Source of the DNA: an uncultured Bacilli bacterium | GTDB taxonomy: Bacteria > Bacillota_I > Bacilli_A > RF39 > UBA660 | Direction: 5' to 3' | Assembly (NCBI GenBank): GCA_947589495.1 | Contig: CANQAK010000005.1 | Span: 1 to 56,601 of the forward strand | DNA: 56,601 nucleotides | Shown: positions 24,793 through 33,803 of the stretch, piece after piece | Position numbering within the stretch: position 1 is the stretch's first letter | How the letters are laid out: each line of letters begins with the position of its first letter | The notes under the pieces: model-generated | The model's database searches: none | The model's input: only the letters and a program-made list of their open reading frames with translations | Told to the model about the DNA's origin: nothing | Position numbers and translations under genes: made by a program

Positions 24793-26250
24793 TTATTTAT
24801 AACTAATATCATAATTACTAGGTCCTTTAATACATTTTCCTTCTTTAGAAAACCTAGAAGCATGACAAGGACAATCCCATGTTTCTTCAACTTCATTAAA
24901 TATTAAACTACAACCTAAATGAGGACATTTATTATAAACAATATATTCTTCATTATCTTTTTTATATATAGCTATATTTTTTCCATTTTCATTTTTAAAA
25001 ATTATATTTTTATTATACCATTTTTTATTTTTAAGAATTTTACTTTCTAAATAACTTTTAGTATTACTATAAACATTTTTTATTAAATTATTAATGTTAG
25101 AAAAATTATTAGCATTTAAAGGAGAAAATAATTTTTCATATTTATTTTCTCTTCCTTCCACTAAATCACTTAAAATAATTCCTGCTAAAAAACCATTAGT
25201 CATTCCCCAAGTATTATAACCAGTACCAATTAATAAAGAATCATTATTTTTTTCTATTTGACCTACATAAGGTAATTTTGTAGTAGTAAGTAAATCATCA
25301 TTTTTCCAAATATATTCTGGTTTTAAATTTAATTTTTCACATTTTTTAATTACTCTTTCAAAATTACTCTTTTCGTCTAAATTATTACATATATTTGATG
25401 AATTACTTAAAAATATTATATAATCTTTATAATATCTTACTGAAGTACATGGATTTTTAGAGGTAATTAAAGTTATATTATTATATTTACTTTTAGATGC
25501 TGTTATAAATGATTTTTCTCTTTCAAACTTTAATGGTGATAGAAATGGAATTAGAAAAAATGGTTCATGACACGCTAAAATAATTTTTTTAGTTTTAATG
25601 GTATTTTTAAAAGTTTTACAAACATAACCATCATTCATTTTTTCTATTTTTATTATCTTAGTTCTTTCGTATATTTTTTTATTTTTTTCTAAACAAATCT
25701 TTTTTAAAGATTTTAAAAATTTTAAAGGATGAAATGTATAAGTATTTGAAACAGATATAGCATATAAACAATTAATATTTAAAGGTAACTGATTACTTTC
25801 ATGCACTTTTATATTGAACTTTTCTAAAAGTTCTTTTTCATGTTTAACCATCTTTACTTCATTTAAATTATTTGTAAATACATAAGAATCTACTTCTTTT
25901 AAATCACAATTTATTTTCTCTCTCTTTATTACTTCTTTTATCTTTTTTATCGCATCAAGTTGACTTTCTAAATAAAGTTTAGATACATCATAAGAATATT
26001 TCTTCTCTAAATCACTATATATTAATTCTTGTAAATAATTAATTTTAGCAGTTGTTTTACCACTTACACCACGACCAATTAAATCTTGTTCCACTAAACA
26101 TATATTTAAATTACTATTTCTTAAATTATATAATGTTGATAACCCAGTAATTCCTCCTCCTATTATTAACACATCTACATCTATATCTTTTTTTAAACTT
26201 TCATATTCTTCTTTTTCTACTGTATCTAACCAAATACTCATTTTTTTCAT
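24793..26250 (-). CDS. FAD-dependent oxidoreductase with C-terminal Rieske domain
   Basis: 485 residues. Residues 25-55 hold the dinucleotide-binding motif VLIIGGGITGLS of the DAO/GlpD-type fold, and RGVSGKTTAK follows. The last ~85 residues are a Rieske [2Fe-2S] domain with both ligand pairs, CPHLGC and CPCHASRFS. The architecture matches Bacillus YhfW-type proteins, whose substrate is not established. The Rieske cluster probably passes electrons to or from the flavin. No signal peptide, so it acts in the cytosol. The gene lies 42 bp after the MMPL gene and may be in the same transcript. Confidence 0.88.
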   Translation of the reverse strand: MKKMSIWLDTVEKEEYESLKKDIDVDVLIIGGGITGLSTLYNLRNSNLNICLVEQDLIGRGVSGKTTAKINYLQELIYSDLEKKYSYDVSKLYLESQLDAIKKIKEVIKREKINCDLKEVDSYVFTNNLNEVKMVKHEKELLEKFNIKVHESNQLPLNINCLYAISVSNTYTFHPLKFLKSLKKICLEKNKKIYERTKIIKIEKMNDGYVCKTFKNTIKTKKIILACHEPFFLIPFLSPLKFEREKSFITASKSKYNNITLITSKNPCTSVRYYKDYIIFLSNSSNICNNLDEKSNFERVIKKCEKLNLKPEYIWKNDDLLTTTKLPYVGQIEKNNDSLLIGTGYNTWGMTNGFLAGIILSDLVEGRENKYEKLFSPLNANNFSNINNLIKNVYSNTKSYLESKILKNKKWYNKNIIFKNENGKNIAIYKKDNEEYIVYNKCPHLGCSLIFNEVEETWDCPCHASRFSKEGKCIKGPSNYDISYK

Positions 26251-26292
26251 AATAATTCACCATTTATATTATGGTAATTAAATTTTATTTTA

Positions 26293-29200
26293 TTATTTAT
26301 TTTTTTTATATATTAATTTATCGAATAATGCTAGTACTCCCGGAAGTAAAATTACTATTAGTAGTACAGAACATAAAGAACCTTCAGATAATGTTTTACA
26401 TATTTTTGAAGCAATAGCAGATGTAAAATTACCAACAATTAAAGTTACGATAATAAGAATTGATCCACTTGTTAAAATAGTTTGAATTGAATTATTATAA
26501 GCTTTTATTAATGAATTTTTAACATCTAATTTTTTTCTTGCTTCTAAATAATAAGATGTATATAAAATAGCATAGTCAATAGTAGCACCCATTAAAATAC
26601 TTTGAACAATTAAAATAGATATAAAATATACAGAACCTCCAAATGATAAAATTCCCATAGTAAGATAAACAGCACATTGAATAAATAATATTAAGATAAT
26701 TGGAATAATTAATGATTTAAAAGTAATTGCTACTACTACAAAGATAAAAATTATTGTTAAAATTGTTATTAAATTTAATTCATCTTGAAATGTATTACTT
26801 ATTTCATAAGCTACTGGTGAATCTCCTACTACATAAGATGTATCAAGTATTTTTGATAAATCATTTTTAACACTTTTTATAAAATTAAAAGTATTATCCC
26901 CTTCTAGTTCATAAGTAGTATTTAAAACAATTCTGGAATAGGTATTACCTACTAATAAATCTTTAGCATCTAATACATCATTTCTACCATTTTTTATATC
27001 ATTTTTCATTTCTAAAGAAATAAAATCATCAAATTTTTTATCAGTAATAATATCTTTATTTAAAAAATCTATAAACTGTTCAATAGTTAATGAGTAATCA
27101 ATATTATAATCATTTTCACTACCATAATAAATGTATACTAAATTAATTAAGTTTTCATCTAAATCATCTGTAAGCTTAGATAAAGTATTATATATCTCTT
27201 TATTTGAGTATTTTTTATCATTTAAACTATTATTAATTATAGTATTTAAAATTTCTAATCTATTTTTAGAAAACTCACTAAAATTAGCACTGTAAGTTTC
27301 ATTTTTCATAACATCCGTTACCAAAAATGAAACAAAATCTTTGTAAGAAATAGTCCTATTTAAGCCAGATTCAGTTGCATATAAAGAATAAATTAAAGAA
27401 ATTGTTTCTTTTTTAATACCTAAAAATTTTGCTAATTCTTCTTGACTATATTTTACATTGTTTAAAGAACTTTCCATTATATTTTTAAGAAGTGTTAAAT
27501 TTTGTAAACTATTTTTATCTAAACTATTTACTAAATTTTCATTAGATAGGATAAAATTAATAAATTCTATGGGTGAAAATGTTTCATTTTCACTTTCATA
27601 TAAAATATAAATATTTTTAAGTTGTTCTTCTGGAATATTAAATTTTTCACTCAATTCTTTATAATCATATTGATTACCATTAATAGTACTATTCATAATA
27701 AAATTTAATGTTAATAAATTATTTATAGTTTGTTCATCTAAACTTTTTAAAATCATTTCATTATTTATTAAAACATTTACAAATTCATATGGACTCATAT
27801 TATCAACATTTAAAGATTTAAAAATATTTTGAACTATATTTTCATCTAAATTAAACAATATAGAAATATCTTTACTAGATAATTTATTATTTATAAAATC
27901 TTTATTACTAAAAGTTTTAAGTAAAGAAATTTTATTTTTTAAAAGATCATTAACTAAACTTTTATATTCTTCATTATTCATCATTTTTTCACTAACAAAA
28001 TTAGTAAATTCAGATAAACTTAAAGTTTTATCTTCAATATTTAAGCTCTCATTATATAAAATTACTTGTTTAACTAAATTTTCATCTAACGCAAAGATAT
28101 TTGCTAACTCTTTACTATTTAATTCATTAGATATAAGTGATTTATTAGTAAACTTATTTATAGTATAAATATTATTTTTAGTATTTTCATCAATATTTTT
28201 AGAATATTCGGAATTAGAAAATACGTAAGTAGTCATAAATGTTGTAAATTCTTCTAAAGTTAGTTTAGTATTATTATTTTGAGAATTATAATATATTAAA
28301 AGTTTATTAATTGTTTCTACAGGAATATTTAATGTATCTGAAATTTCTTTAATACTTCTTTTCTTATTAATATTTTCTTTATTAGCAAAATTTTCTAATT
28401 TATCTATATTAATTCTCATTTCATTACTAATTTTTTTATTCATATCTTCATTATTATAAACATTACTTTTAATAAATTTTAATAAATCATTTAAACTAAT
28501 TAAATTATTTTCATCTTTATTATAATAGTAATAATAAAGTATTTTAATTAAACTATCTTTAGCATTAATACTTGTATTTAAACTATCTAATTTATCATTT
28601 AACTTTTCATATTTTAAAGGCATATTTATAGTATTACTATAACATAATACATCATCAATATTATTATTATTTTCTAAAACATTACAATAATCCTTTATTT
28701 TTTCTTCATCTTTAGTAGGATATAAAATAACCATTTGATTATTTGGTTTAAATACTTCATCTATTTTATTATCCTCTTCATTAGTATAAAGAATACCTAA
28801 ATTACCTTTTAAAAGAAAACTTGTTCCAAATATAGCTATAAAGATTAATAAATTAAGATATCGACATTTATAAGATATTTTTCCAAATCCATCCATTTTA
28901 ATAATAGGACTTTTCTTTTGCGTTTTAATAATAGCTTTATCAAATATTAAAATTAAACCAGGGAGAATAGTAAAAATACATATTAAACTTAATAATACTC
29001 CTTTAGCTAAAACAAAACCTAAATCTCTTCCAATTGTAAAACTCATAAAGATAAGTGCTAGTAATCCTACTATTGTTGTTACTGAACTACTAGAAATAGC
29101 TTTAAATGAATGGTATAAAGCATTTTCCATTGCTTTTACTTTATCTTTTTCTATTTGTCTTTCTTGATTATAACGTTCCATTAACATAATTGAATAATCC

Positions 29201-29868
29201 ATTGATAATGCTAATTGTAAAATAGCTGCAATAGAATTAGTTATATTAGATACGCTAGAAAAAATAATATTAGTACCATGGTTTAATAAAACTGCAATCA
29301 AAATACATGTTAAAAATAAGAATGGTTCTATATAAGAGGTACTCATAATTATTAGAATAACTAAAGCAGTACCTACTGCTAAGGCAATAATAGAAAATGG
29401 TAAAACAACTTTATTATATTCACTAATTGTACCTGATGTATCAACTAGCTTATCATCAAAATGATCTAAAATATCGTTATAAATATCTCTAGCAATTTTA
29501 GACCTAGATTTACTAGATACTGTTAATTTATATAAAGTATAATCATCTTTATTATAATCTTCACTATCTTTTTCATAATCTATTTCTTTAATATTTTTTA
29601 AATTTTTTAAATAATTATATGCTTCATCTTTTTCTTCACTTTTCAAAGACTTCAACATAATATTTAAAGTACTAGTATTATCATTTTGAAATTCTTCATC
29701 CATAATATTCATACCAATTTTTGTCTCTGAAGTCTTAGGTAAATATTTTGATATATCATGTTCAATTTCTACTTTAGTTGATAAAAAAGCAGAAATAACA
29801 CTTAAAATTATAAATAATATTAATATAAAATTTCTTTTTTTAACAATAAAATCAGTAATTTTTTTCAT
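26293..29868 (-). CDS. Very large MMPL/RND-family exporter with repeat-filled outer loop
   Basis: 1191 residues. TM1 lies at residues 14-31 and a first extracytoplasmic loop carries KVEIEHDISKYLPK. The first MMPL helix bundle follows (about 155-340), with LALSMDYSIMLMERYNQER containing the proton-relay Asp. The second bundle (about 1000-1190) has the matching GATIDYAILYTSYYLEAR. Between the bundles, residues about 436-959 form an outer domain of seven or so ~70-residue helical repeats, which is not part of ordinary MMPL proteins. It should export lipids or hydrophobic compounds. It is divergent from a TetR regulator, which probably controls it. Confidence 0.88.
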   Translation of the reverse strand: MKKITDFIVKKRNFILILFIILSVISAFLSTKVEIEHDISKYLPKTSETKIGMNIMDEEFQNDNTSTLNIMLKSLKSEEKDEAYNYLKNLKNIKEIDYEKDSEDYNKDDYTLYKLTVSSKSRSKIARDIYNDILDHFDDKLVDTSGTISEYNKVVLPFSIIALAVGTALVILIIMSTSYIEPFLFLTCILIAVLLNHGTNIIFSSVSNITNSIAAILQLALSMDYSIMLMERYNQERQIEKDKVKAMENALYHSFKAISSSSVTTIVGLLALIFMSFTIGRDLGFVLAKGVLLSLICIFTILPGLILIFDKAIIKTQKKSPIIKMDGFGKISYKCRYLNLLIFIAIFGTSFLLKGNLGILYTNEEDNKIDEVFKPNNQMVILYPTKDEEKIKDYCNVLENNNNIDDVLCYSNTINMPLKYEKLNDKLDSLNTSINAKDSLIKILYYYYYNKDENNLISLNDLLKFIKSNVYNNEDMNKKISNEMRINIDKLENFANKENINKKRSIKEISDTLNIPVETINKLLIYYNSQNNNTKLTLEEFTTFMTTYVFSNSEYSKNIDENTKNNIYTINKFTNKSLISNELNSKELANIFALDENLVKQVILYNESLNIEDKTLSLSEFTNFVSEKMMNNEEYKSLVNDLLKNKISLLKTFSNKDFINNKLSSKDISILFNLDENIVQNIFKSLNVDNMSPYEFVNVLINNEMILKSLDEQTINNLLTLNFIMNSTINGNQYDYKELSEKFNIPEEQLKNIYILYESENETFSPIEFINFILSNENLVNSLDKNSLQNLTLLKNIMESSLNNVKYSQEELAKFLGIKKETISLIYSLYATESGLNRTISYKDFVSFLVTDVMKNETYSANFSEFSKNRLEILNTIINNSLNDKKYSNKEIYNTLSKLTDDLDENLINLVYIYYGSENDYNIDYSLTIEQFIDFLNKDIITDKKFDDFISLEMKNDIKNGRNDVLDAKDLLVGNTYSRIVLNTTYELEGDNTFNFIKSVKNDLSKILDTSYVVGDSPVAYEISNTFQDELNLITILTIIFIFVVVAITFKSLIIPIILILFIQCAVYLTMGILSFGGSVYFISILIVQSILMGATIDYAILYTSYYLEARKKLDVKNSLIKAYNNSIQTILTSGSILIIVTLIVGNFTSAIASKICKTLSEGSLCSVLLIVILLPGVLALFDKLIYKKNK

Positions 29869-29899
29869 ATATTAAATCCTTTCTAAATAAACAAAAAAA

Positions 29900-29929
29900 A
29901 TTATAGCAATTTCAGTAATTTATTGTAAA
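29900..29929 (-). promoter_or_regulatory. Promoter of the MMPL gene
   Basis: Minus strand TTTACA (29924-29929), 18-bp spacer, TATAAT (29900-29905). It lies in the 163-bp gap shared with the divergent TetR gene, where TetR binding could cover both promoters. A plus-strand TTTACA-17-TAAATA pair further right may serve tetR. Confidence 0.65.
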
Positions 29930-30031
29930 CATCAAATAATTAAATAGTGTCAAAATTTTTACAGTATATACAAATGTGTTTAAATATGATAAAATAGGCA
30001 CATAATATATAATGAAAAAGGAAGTGACTTT

Positions 30032-30586
30032 GTGAAAGTTAAAGTAATAAATTCTTCTTCAAAAAAGACAAGAGAAAAAATAAAAGAAGCTTTTGCTCTA
30101 CTTTTAAAAGAAAAACAATCTCTAAATAAAATAAGTGTTACTGAAATTGCTAAAGAAGCTGATATTACAAGAAGTGCTTTTTACACCCATTATGATAATA
30201 TTTATGATGTTGCCAAAGAATTACAACATGAAACATTAGATGTCTTAACATCTTCTTTAGAAAATTTAAAAAGTATGGAAGACTTAAACAATTATTTTGA
30301 TAATATATTTAATTATATTAAAATGCATGAATCACTTTATTCCATGATTTTATCGAGTAATGAACCATTAATATTTACAGATACTTTAGGAAATATAATT
30401 TCTAAAAATATATTTTCTATTTTAGAAAATACTCCCCACAATGATAATTTAAAATTAAAAATTAGTTTCTTTATTGATGGTTTTATAAGTTTAATTATTA
30501 AATATTTTCATAAAGAATTAAAATGTTCTTTAAACGATTTAAATACATTAATGAAAGAAACATTTGTACTTTTATTTAAAAATTAA
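30032..30586 (+). CDS. TetR/AcrR-family repressor, probable regulator of the MMPL exporter
   Basis: 184 residues. The N-terminal TetR helix-turn-helix is clear: KIKEAFALLLKEKQ, then KISVTEIAKEADITRSAFYTHYDN (residues about 15-60). The C-terminal ligand domain is helical and of the short type often seen with MMPL and YkgD-like efflux genes. The start is GTG with GGAAG upstream. The divergent arrangement with the large MMPL gene is the standard layout of a TetR-controlled exporter. No palindrome is perfect enough to name as operator. Confidence 0.9.
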   Translation: MKVKVINSSSKKTREKIKEAFALLLKEKQSLNKISVTEIAKEADITRSAFYTHYDNIYDVAKELQHETLDVLTSSLENLKSMEDLNNYFDNIFNYIKMHESLYSMILSSNEPLIFTDTLGNIISKNIFSILENTPHNDNLKLKISFFIDGFISLIIKYFHKELKCSLNDLNTLMKETFVLLFKN

Positions 30587-30591
30587 ATTAA

Positions 30592-30620
30592 TTGACATAT
30601 ATAAATAATTATAGTATTAT
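30592..30620 (+). promoter_or_regulatory. Consensus promoter of the small RNA
   Basis: TTGACA (30592-30597), 17-bp spacer, TATTAT (30615-30620). The T-run then gives an A at 30627 as the likely first base. It lies directly after the tetR stop. Confidence 0.8.
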
Positions 30621-30626
30621 TTTTTT

Positions 30627-30738
30627 ACCGGAGACTTTTGTCTTGTCAGGTCGATAGTTAGGTTTCGATTTATTTAAATTAAGCGTGCTATATTGTACGT
30701 CGTCCTAACTGGGAAAAAGACATATTGCATGTCTTTTT
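30627..30738 (+). ncRNA. Structured small RNA of unknown family, about 112 nt
   Basis: A stand-alone transcription unit with its own consensus promoter, no open reading frame, and a rho-independent terminator. Hairpins seen: AGAC/GTCT with a TTTT loop at 30632-30643; a long-range stem AGTTAGG (30656-30662) / CCTAACT (30704-30710) that encloses CGTGC (30684-30688) / GTACG (30695-30699); then the terminator. The gene downstream is on the other strand, so it is not a riboswitch for it. It does not show the marks of SRP RNA, RNase P RNA or tmRNA. A regulatory sRNA or a 6S-like RNA is possible. Confidence 0.65.
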
Positions 30739-30740
30739 TT
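30715..30740 (+). terminator. Terminator of the small RNA
   Basis: AAAAGACAT / ATGTCTTTT stem with a 5-base loop, T-run on the plus strand and A-run on the other side, so it can also stop the convergent DUF3800 gene. Confidence 0.85.
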
Positions 30741-30741
30741 C

Positions 30742-31482
30742 TTATGGTAATAATATTTTAAAATCGACTAATTTAGATAATTTATAATTTATTGAATCTT
30801 TTTCATTAATTGCTTCTAAAGATTTTCTTCTTATAGTACCCGCTAATAAATCGGCTGCTTGAACTACATAACATTTTTTTGAATTTTTATAATAAATACA
30901 AATATCTAAAGAACTTTTAACTATGGGAGATATAGTTGAAGCATAATTATAATTACTTATACCATATTTTAATTCTTCTATTAAACCATCCTTTAAATTA
31001 TAATAACCATTACTCTTAGTACTTTGTTCATCAATATTAATAATAATTCTAATTGGTTGATTAGATTTTACCTCTTCATTTTTAATTAATGCTTTAATAA
31101 CTTCTTTAATCATTCTTCTAATCGAATAATCTACAAATCTTCCTTTTGCAGCTTTATTTTTCTTAATATGATTATATACTTCATCATTTTGGATAATCAA
31201 CGCTACTACAAAATATTTTTTAATATAATTCATAATTCTTCTTTTATCAGCATTTTTAATATTAGTATTTTTTATTTCTGGACATTTTTTATTACAACTA
31301 TTTCTTTGAAAACAATATTTACATTTTATATCATTAATAATACTTTTATATTGAGTAATAAATTTATCTTTTTCCTTCTTAGATAAAAAAACTAATCCAC
31401 CATAAACACTTACATGTTCTTTTGGTGTTAGTTTACCTGAATCATCTAAACTGATATAAATTTCTTGCGTTTTTAAATTCAT
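30742..31482 (-). CDS. DUF3800-family protein with a four-cysteine insert
   Basis: 246 residues from the ATG at 31482 (AGGGGGA upstream). The opening EIYISLDDSGKL corresponds to the family's YIDESG motif and the late QAADLLAGTIRR to its conserved ADLxAG, so the fold is probably RNase H-like. Between residues 45 and 65 lies C-x2-C-x5-C-x3-C, a likely zinc knuckle that is not a basic part of the family. DUF3800 proteins are often found near mobile or defence genes, but nothing of that kind is adjacent here. The function is unknown. Confidence 0.78.
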   Translation of the reverse strand: MNLKTQEIYISLDDSGKLTPKEHVSVYGGLVFLSKKEKDKFITQYKSIINDIKCKYCFQRNSCNKKCPEIKNTNIKNADKRRIMNYIKKYFVVALIIQNDEVYNHIKKNKAAKGRFVDYSIRRMIKEVIKALIKNEEVKSNQPIRIIINIDEQSTKSNGYYNLKDGLIEELKYGISNYNYASTISPIVKSSLDICIYYKNSKKCYVVQAADLLAGTIRRKSLEAINEKDSINYKLSKLVDFKILLP

Positions 31483-31548
31483 ATTAATTCCCCCTGAATT
31501 ATATATCATGAATTATAACACAAGTTACTTAAAAATAGAAAGTAATAA

Positions 31549-32649
31549 TTATTGATTTTTTAAATTCCATGTTAATCCTTGATCAGTACTAAAAAATTTT
31601 AAATTTACTCTTTCATCTTTTTTAATAATATAAGAACAATCTAAAATAAGTTCATCATTTTCTAAATAAGGTACTTTAGTAACTTTTAAATATTCTATTT
31701 CATTATTAGAATAATTTATTTGAGCATTTTGAAACGTTTTACCACCATCTAAAGTAACATAAACACTATTATTTAAATTATTGATTTTTATATTTTCTGC
31801 AGTTATTGCAAACCCTAAATCTTCAGTTAAAAAAGTAAATTTAGCTTCATTACTTACTTTAATATAACTTTCAGAAACTGGAGTAAAATCTTCCCCATTA
31901 TTTGTACTTTTTAAAACATGAACAATACTATTTTGTCCTAATACTGAATCTAATTTAGAAAATCTTAAAATAACATTATCAAATTTTTTCTCATAAAATA
32001 CTTCTTCATCTATAGGTAATATATAATTATCATTTTCATTATATTCAATTTTTTCATTATTTTCTGTATAGTCAAAATTATCTATTACTTTACCATCTTC
32101 ATTTTTAATATTCACAACATATTTTTTATATATAACTTTTCCATCATCATCATAGAAATAATACTCTATTTGATCAGGTAAACTAGTTTTTTCAAATGGA
32201 TCATATCCACCTTCCCCAAAATATCCATGAACTTTTACTTTAGTACCCATTATAAATGGATTATAATAATCATAATAATCAACATCAACACTTAAAAATG
32301 AATTAACTACTGCAATATATTTATGTTCATCTAAAATAACAAAATGTTCTGGTTTATATAAAAATGCTAAAACTAATAATATTACTTGATAAAATACTAT
32401 ACATAACATAATAAATATACCTACAAAAATAGAAGTAACTATTTTAAATACTTTATCTTTTCTTATAAAAGTTTGTATTAACCCTATAACAAATAATAAA
32501 GCTAATAATCCTAACATTAAAATAATAAACCATAATTGAAATCTCATATTAAATAAATTTAAAATAATATTAGTAATTATAAATATTCCCAAAAAGATAA
32601 AAAATGTTATTAAAATATGGTTTTTTATTTTATTAAAAAAATTTTTCAT
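31549..32649 (-). CDS. Membrane protein with BNR/sialidase-like repeats, unknown function
   Basis: 366 residues. Three or four membrane helices in the first ~100 residues are followed by an outer domain. Near the end are three copies of a beta-propeller-like Asp-box pattern: LKSTNNGEDFTP, VTLDGGKTFQNA and FSTDQGLTWNLK. Such BNR repeats occur in sialidases and in photosystem assembly factors and need not mean enzymatic activity. It lies 10 bp after the membrane-anchored HTH protein and is probably its target or partner in one operon. Confidence 0.65.
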   Translation of the reverse strand: MKNFFNKIKNHILITFFIFLGIFIITNIILNLFNMRFQLWFIILMLGLLALLFVIGLIQTFIRKDKVFKIVTSIFVGIFIMLCIVFYQVILLVLAFLYKPEHFVILDEHKYIAVVNSFLSVDVDYYDYYNPFIMGTKVKVHGYFGEGGYDPFEKTSLPDQIEYYFYDDDGKVIYKKYVVNIKNEDGKVIDNFDYTENNEKIEYNENDNYILPIDEEVFYEKKFDNVILRFSKLDSVLGQNSIVHVLKSTNNGEDFTPVSESYIKVSNEAKFTFLTEDLGFAITAENIKINNLNNSVYVTLDGGKTFQNAQINYSNNEIEYLKVTKVPYLENDELILDCSYIIKKDERVNLKFFSTDQGLTWNLKNQ

Positions 32650-32659
32650 ATAGATCTCC

Positions 32660-33682
32660 CTACTTTAAAATAATACTTTTTTCATAATTAGATAAATAAT
32701 TATCTTTTAAAATTAATCTTTGACTTCTAATAACAAAGTTAGAAATCGCGGGAACATTTATACTATTATCTCTTTCTATTAAAGAATCTCTATAATAAAT
32801 TAATTCATCATTTATAATTTCAAATGTTCCCGATGACTTTTCTAGTACTTTTTTGGAATTTGTTTTATTATCAAAATAATATATACTAAGTTCTGCTGTA
32901 AACAAATTTTCAGATCCATCATTATTTATATGTGTATAAAAAGATATTCTTAAATTCGTATCTTCTTTATTTAAAGCATGAGAAACATTCATTCCCCCTA
33001 AAGATTTAATATAGTCCTTTATTTCAAATTTTTTACAATAGTTACCATTTCTAATACTATAAAAAATATTACGATAAAAGAAACTATTAGTTACTTCATA
33101 ATTTATAATGGTAATATCTAAATCTTCATCATAGTAATAAGTTGTATTATTACAATTAAGATGCTCTAATGTATTTAAATAAGATTTTATCTCTGTTGTT
33201 AATATTTTTTTACCTCTAAAATTTTTATAAGAATAATTATTTTCATTATTTTGCATTAAGAATGAATACTTTGGTATTCCTAAATCAATTAATTTATTTT
33301 GTCCATAATTATAGCGAAGATGTTTTATTTCATAACCAAAAGGAATTACCATAAATAAAATAATAAGAAAAAGAATTAAAATAGCTACAGCTGCAATAGT
33401 AATTTTTTTTATTAACTGTTTTTTTATTTTTAATTTTTCTTCAATAATAATTTTTTCAACATCTATATTATTTTTTTTATCTATTTGTAAAATAGTATAA
33501 ATATCAGTATCAAGAACACGAGCCAGTTTTTCTAAAATCATTACATCAGGTAAACTTAATCCCCTTTCCCATTTACTTACTGCTTTATCAGTAACATAAA
33601 GAAGATTTCCTAGTTCTTGTTGGGTTAAACATTTGGCTTTTCTTAATTTAGCTATATTTAAACCAATTTTATTATTATCCAT
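32660..33682 (-). CDS. Membrane-anchored XRE regulator
   Basis: 340 residues. An XRE helix-turn-helix lies at residues 5-60 (IAKLRKAKCLTQQELGNLLYVTDKAVSKWERG), then a linker, one membrane helix at about 92-113, and a ~220-residue outer domain with no family I recognise. The layout, DNA-binding inside and sensor outside, suggests that it passes an external or envelope signal to transcription without a kinase. It is first in a two-gene operon with the BNR-like membrane protein. Confidence 0.8.
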   Translation of the reverse strand: MDNNKIGLNIAKLRKAKCLTQQELGNLLYVTDKAVSKWERGLSLPDVMILEKLARVLDTDIYTILQIDKKNNIDVEKIIIEEKLKIKKQLIKKITIAAVAILILFLIILFMVIPFGYEIKHLRYNYGQNKLIDLGIPKYSFLMQNNENNYSYKNFRGKKILTTEIKSYLNTLEHLNCNNTTYYYDEDLDITIINYEVTNSFFYRNIFYSIRNGNYCKKFEIKDYIKSLGGMNVSHALNKEDTNLRISFYTHINNDGSENLFTAELSIYYFDNKTNSKKVLEKSSGTFEIINDELIYYRDSLIERDNSINVPAISNFVIRSQRLILKDNYLSNYEKSIILK

Positions 33683-33746
33683 AATTTTTCACCCAAAATA
33701 ATTATAACATATAAACCTATTTTTGCTTCTCGACTCTTAGTTTAGT

Positions 33747-33778
33747 TAAAAAAAATAACATCTCCCATAAGAGATGCT
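33747..33778 (-). terminator. Terminator of tuf
   Basis: On the minus strand AGCATCTC / GAGATGTT (one G-T pair) with a 6-base loop, followed by a T run. It ends the ribosomal-protein and elongation-factor cluster. Confidence 0.82.
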
Positions 33779-33803
33779 ATCTTTTATAAAATTTTTGAAT
33801 TAA

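Noticed and set aside
26990-28560. EF-hand calcium loops in the MMPL repeats
   Set aside because: The repeats have an 'EF' word by chance in EFV/EFT, but no 12-residue DxDxDG loop.
30592-30740. The small RNA as a riboswitch of the DUF3800 gene
   Set aside because: It is transcribed on the opposite strand and ends in a terminator before that gene's stop codon.
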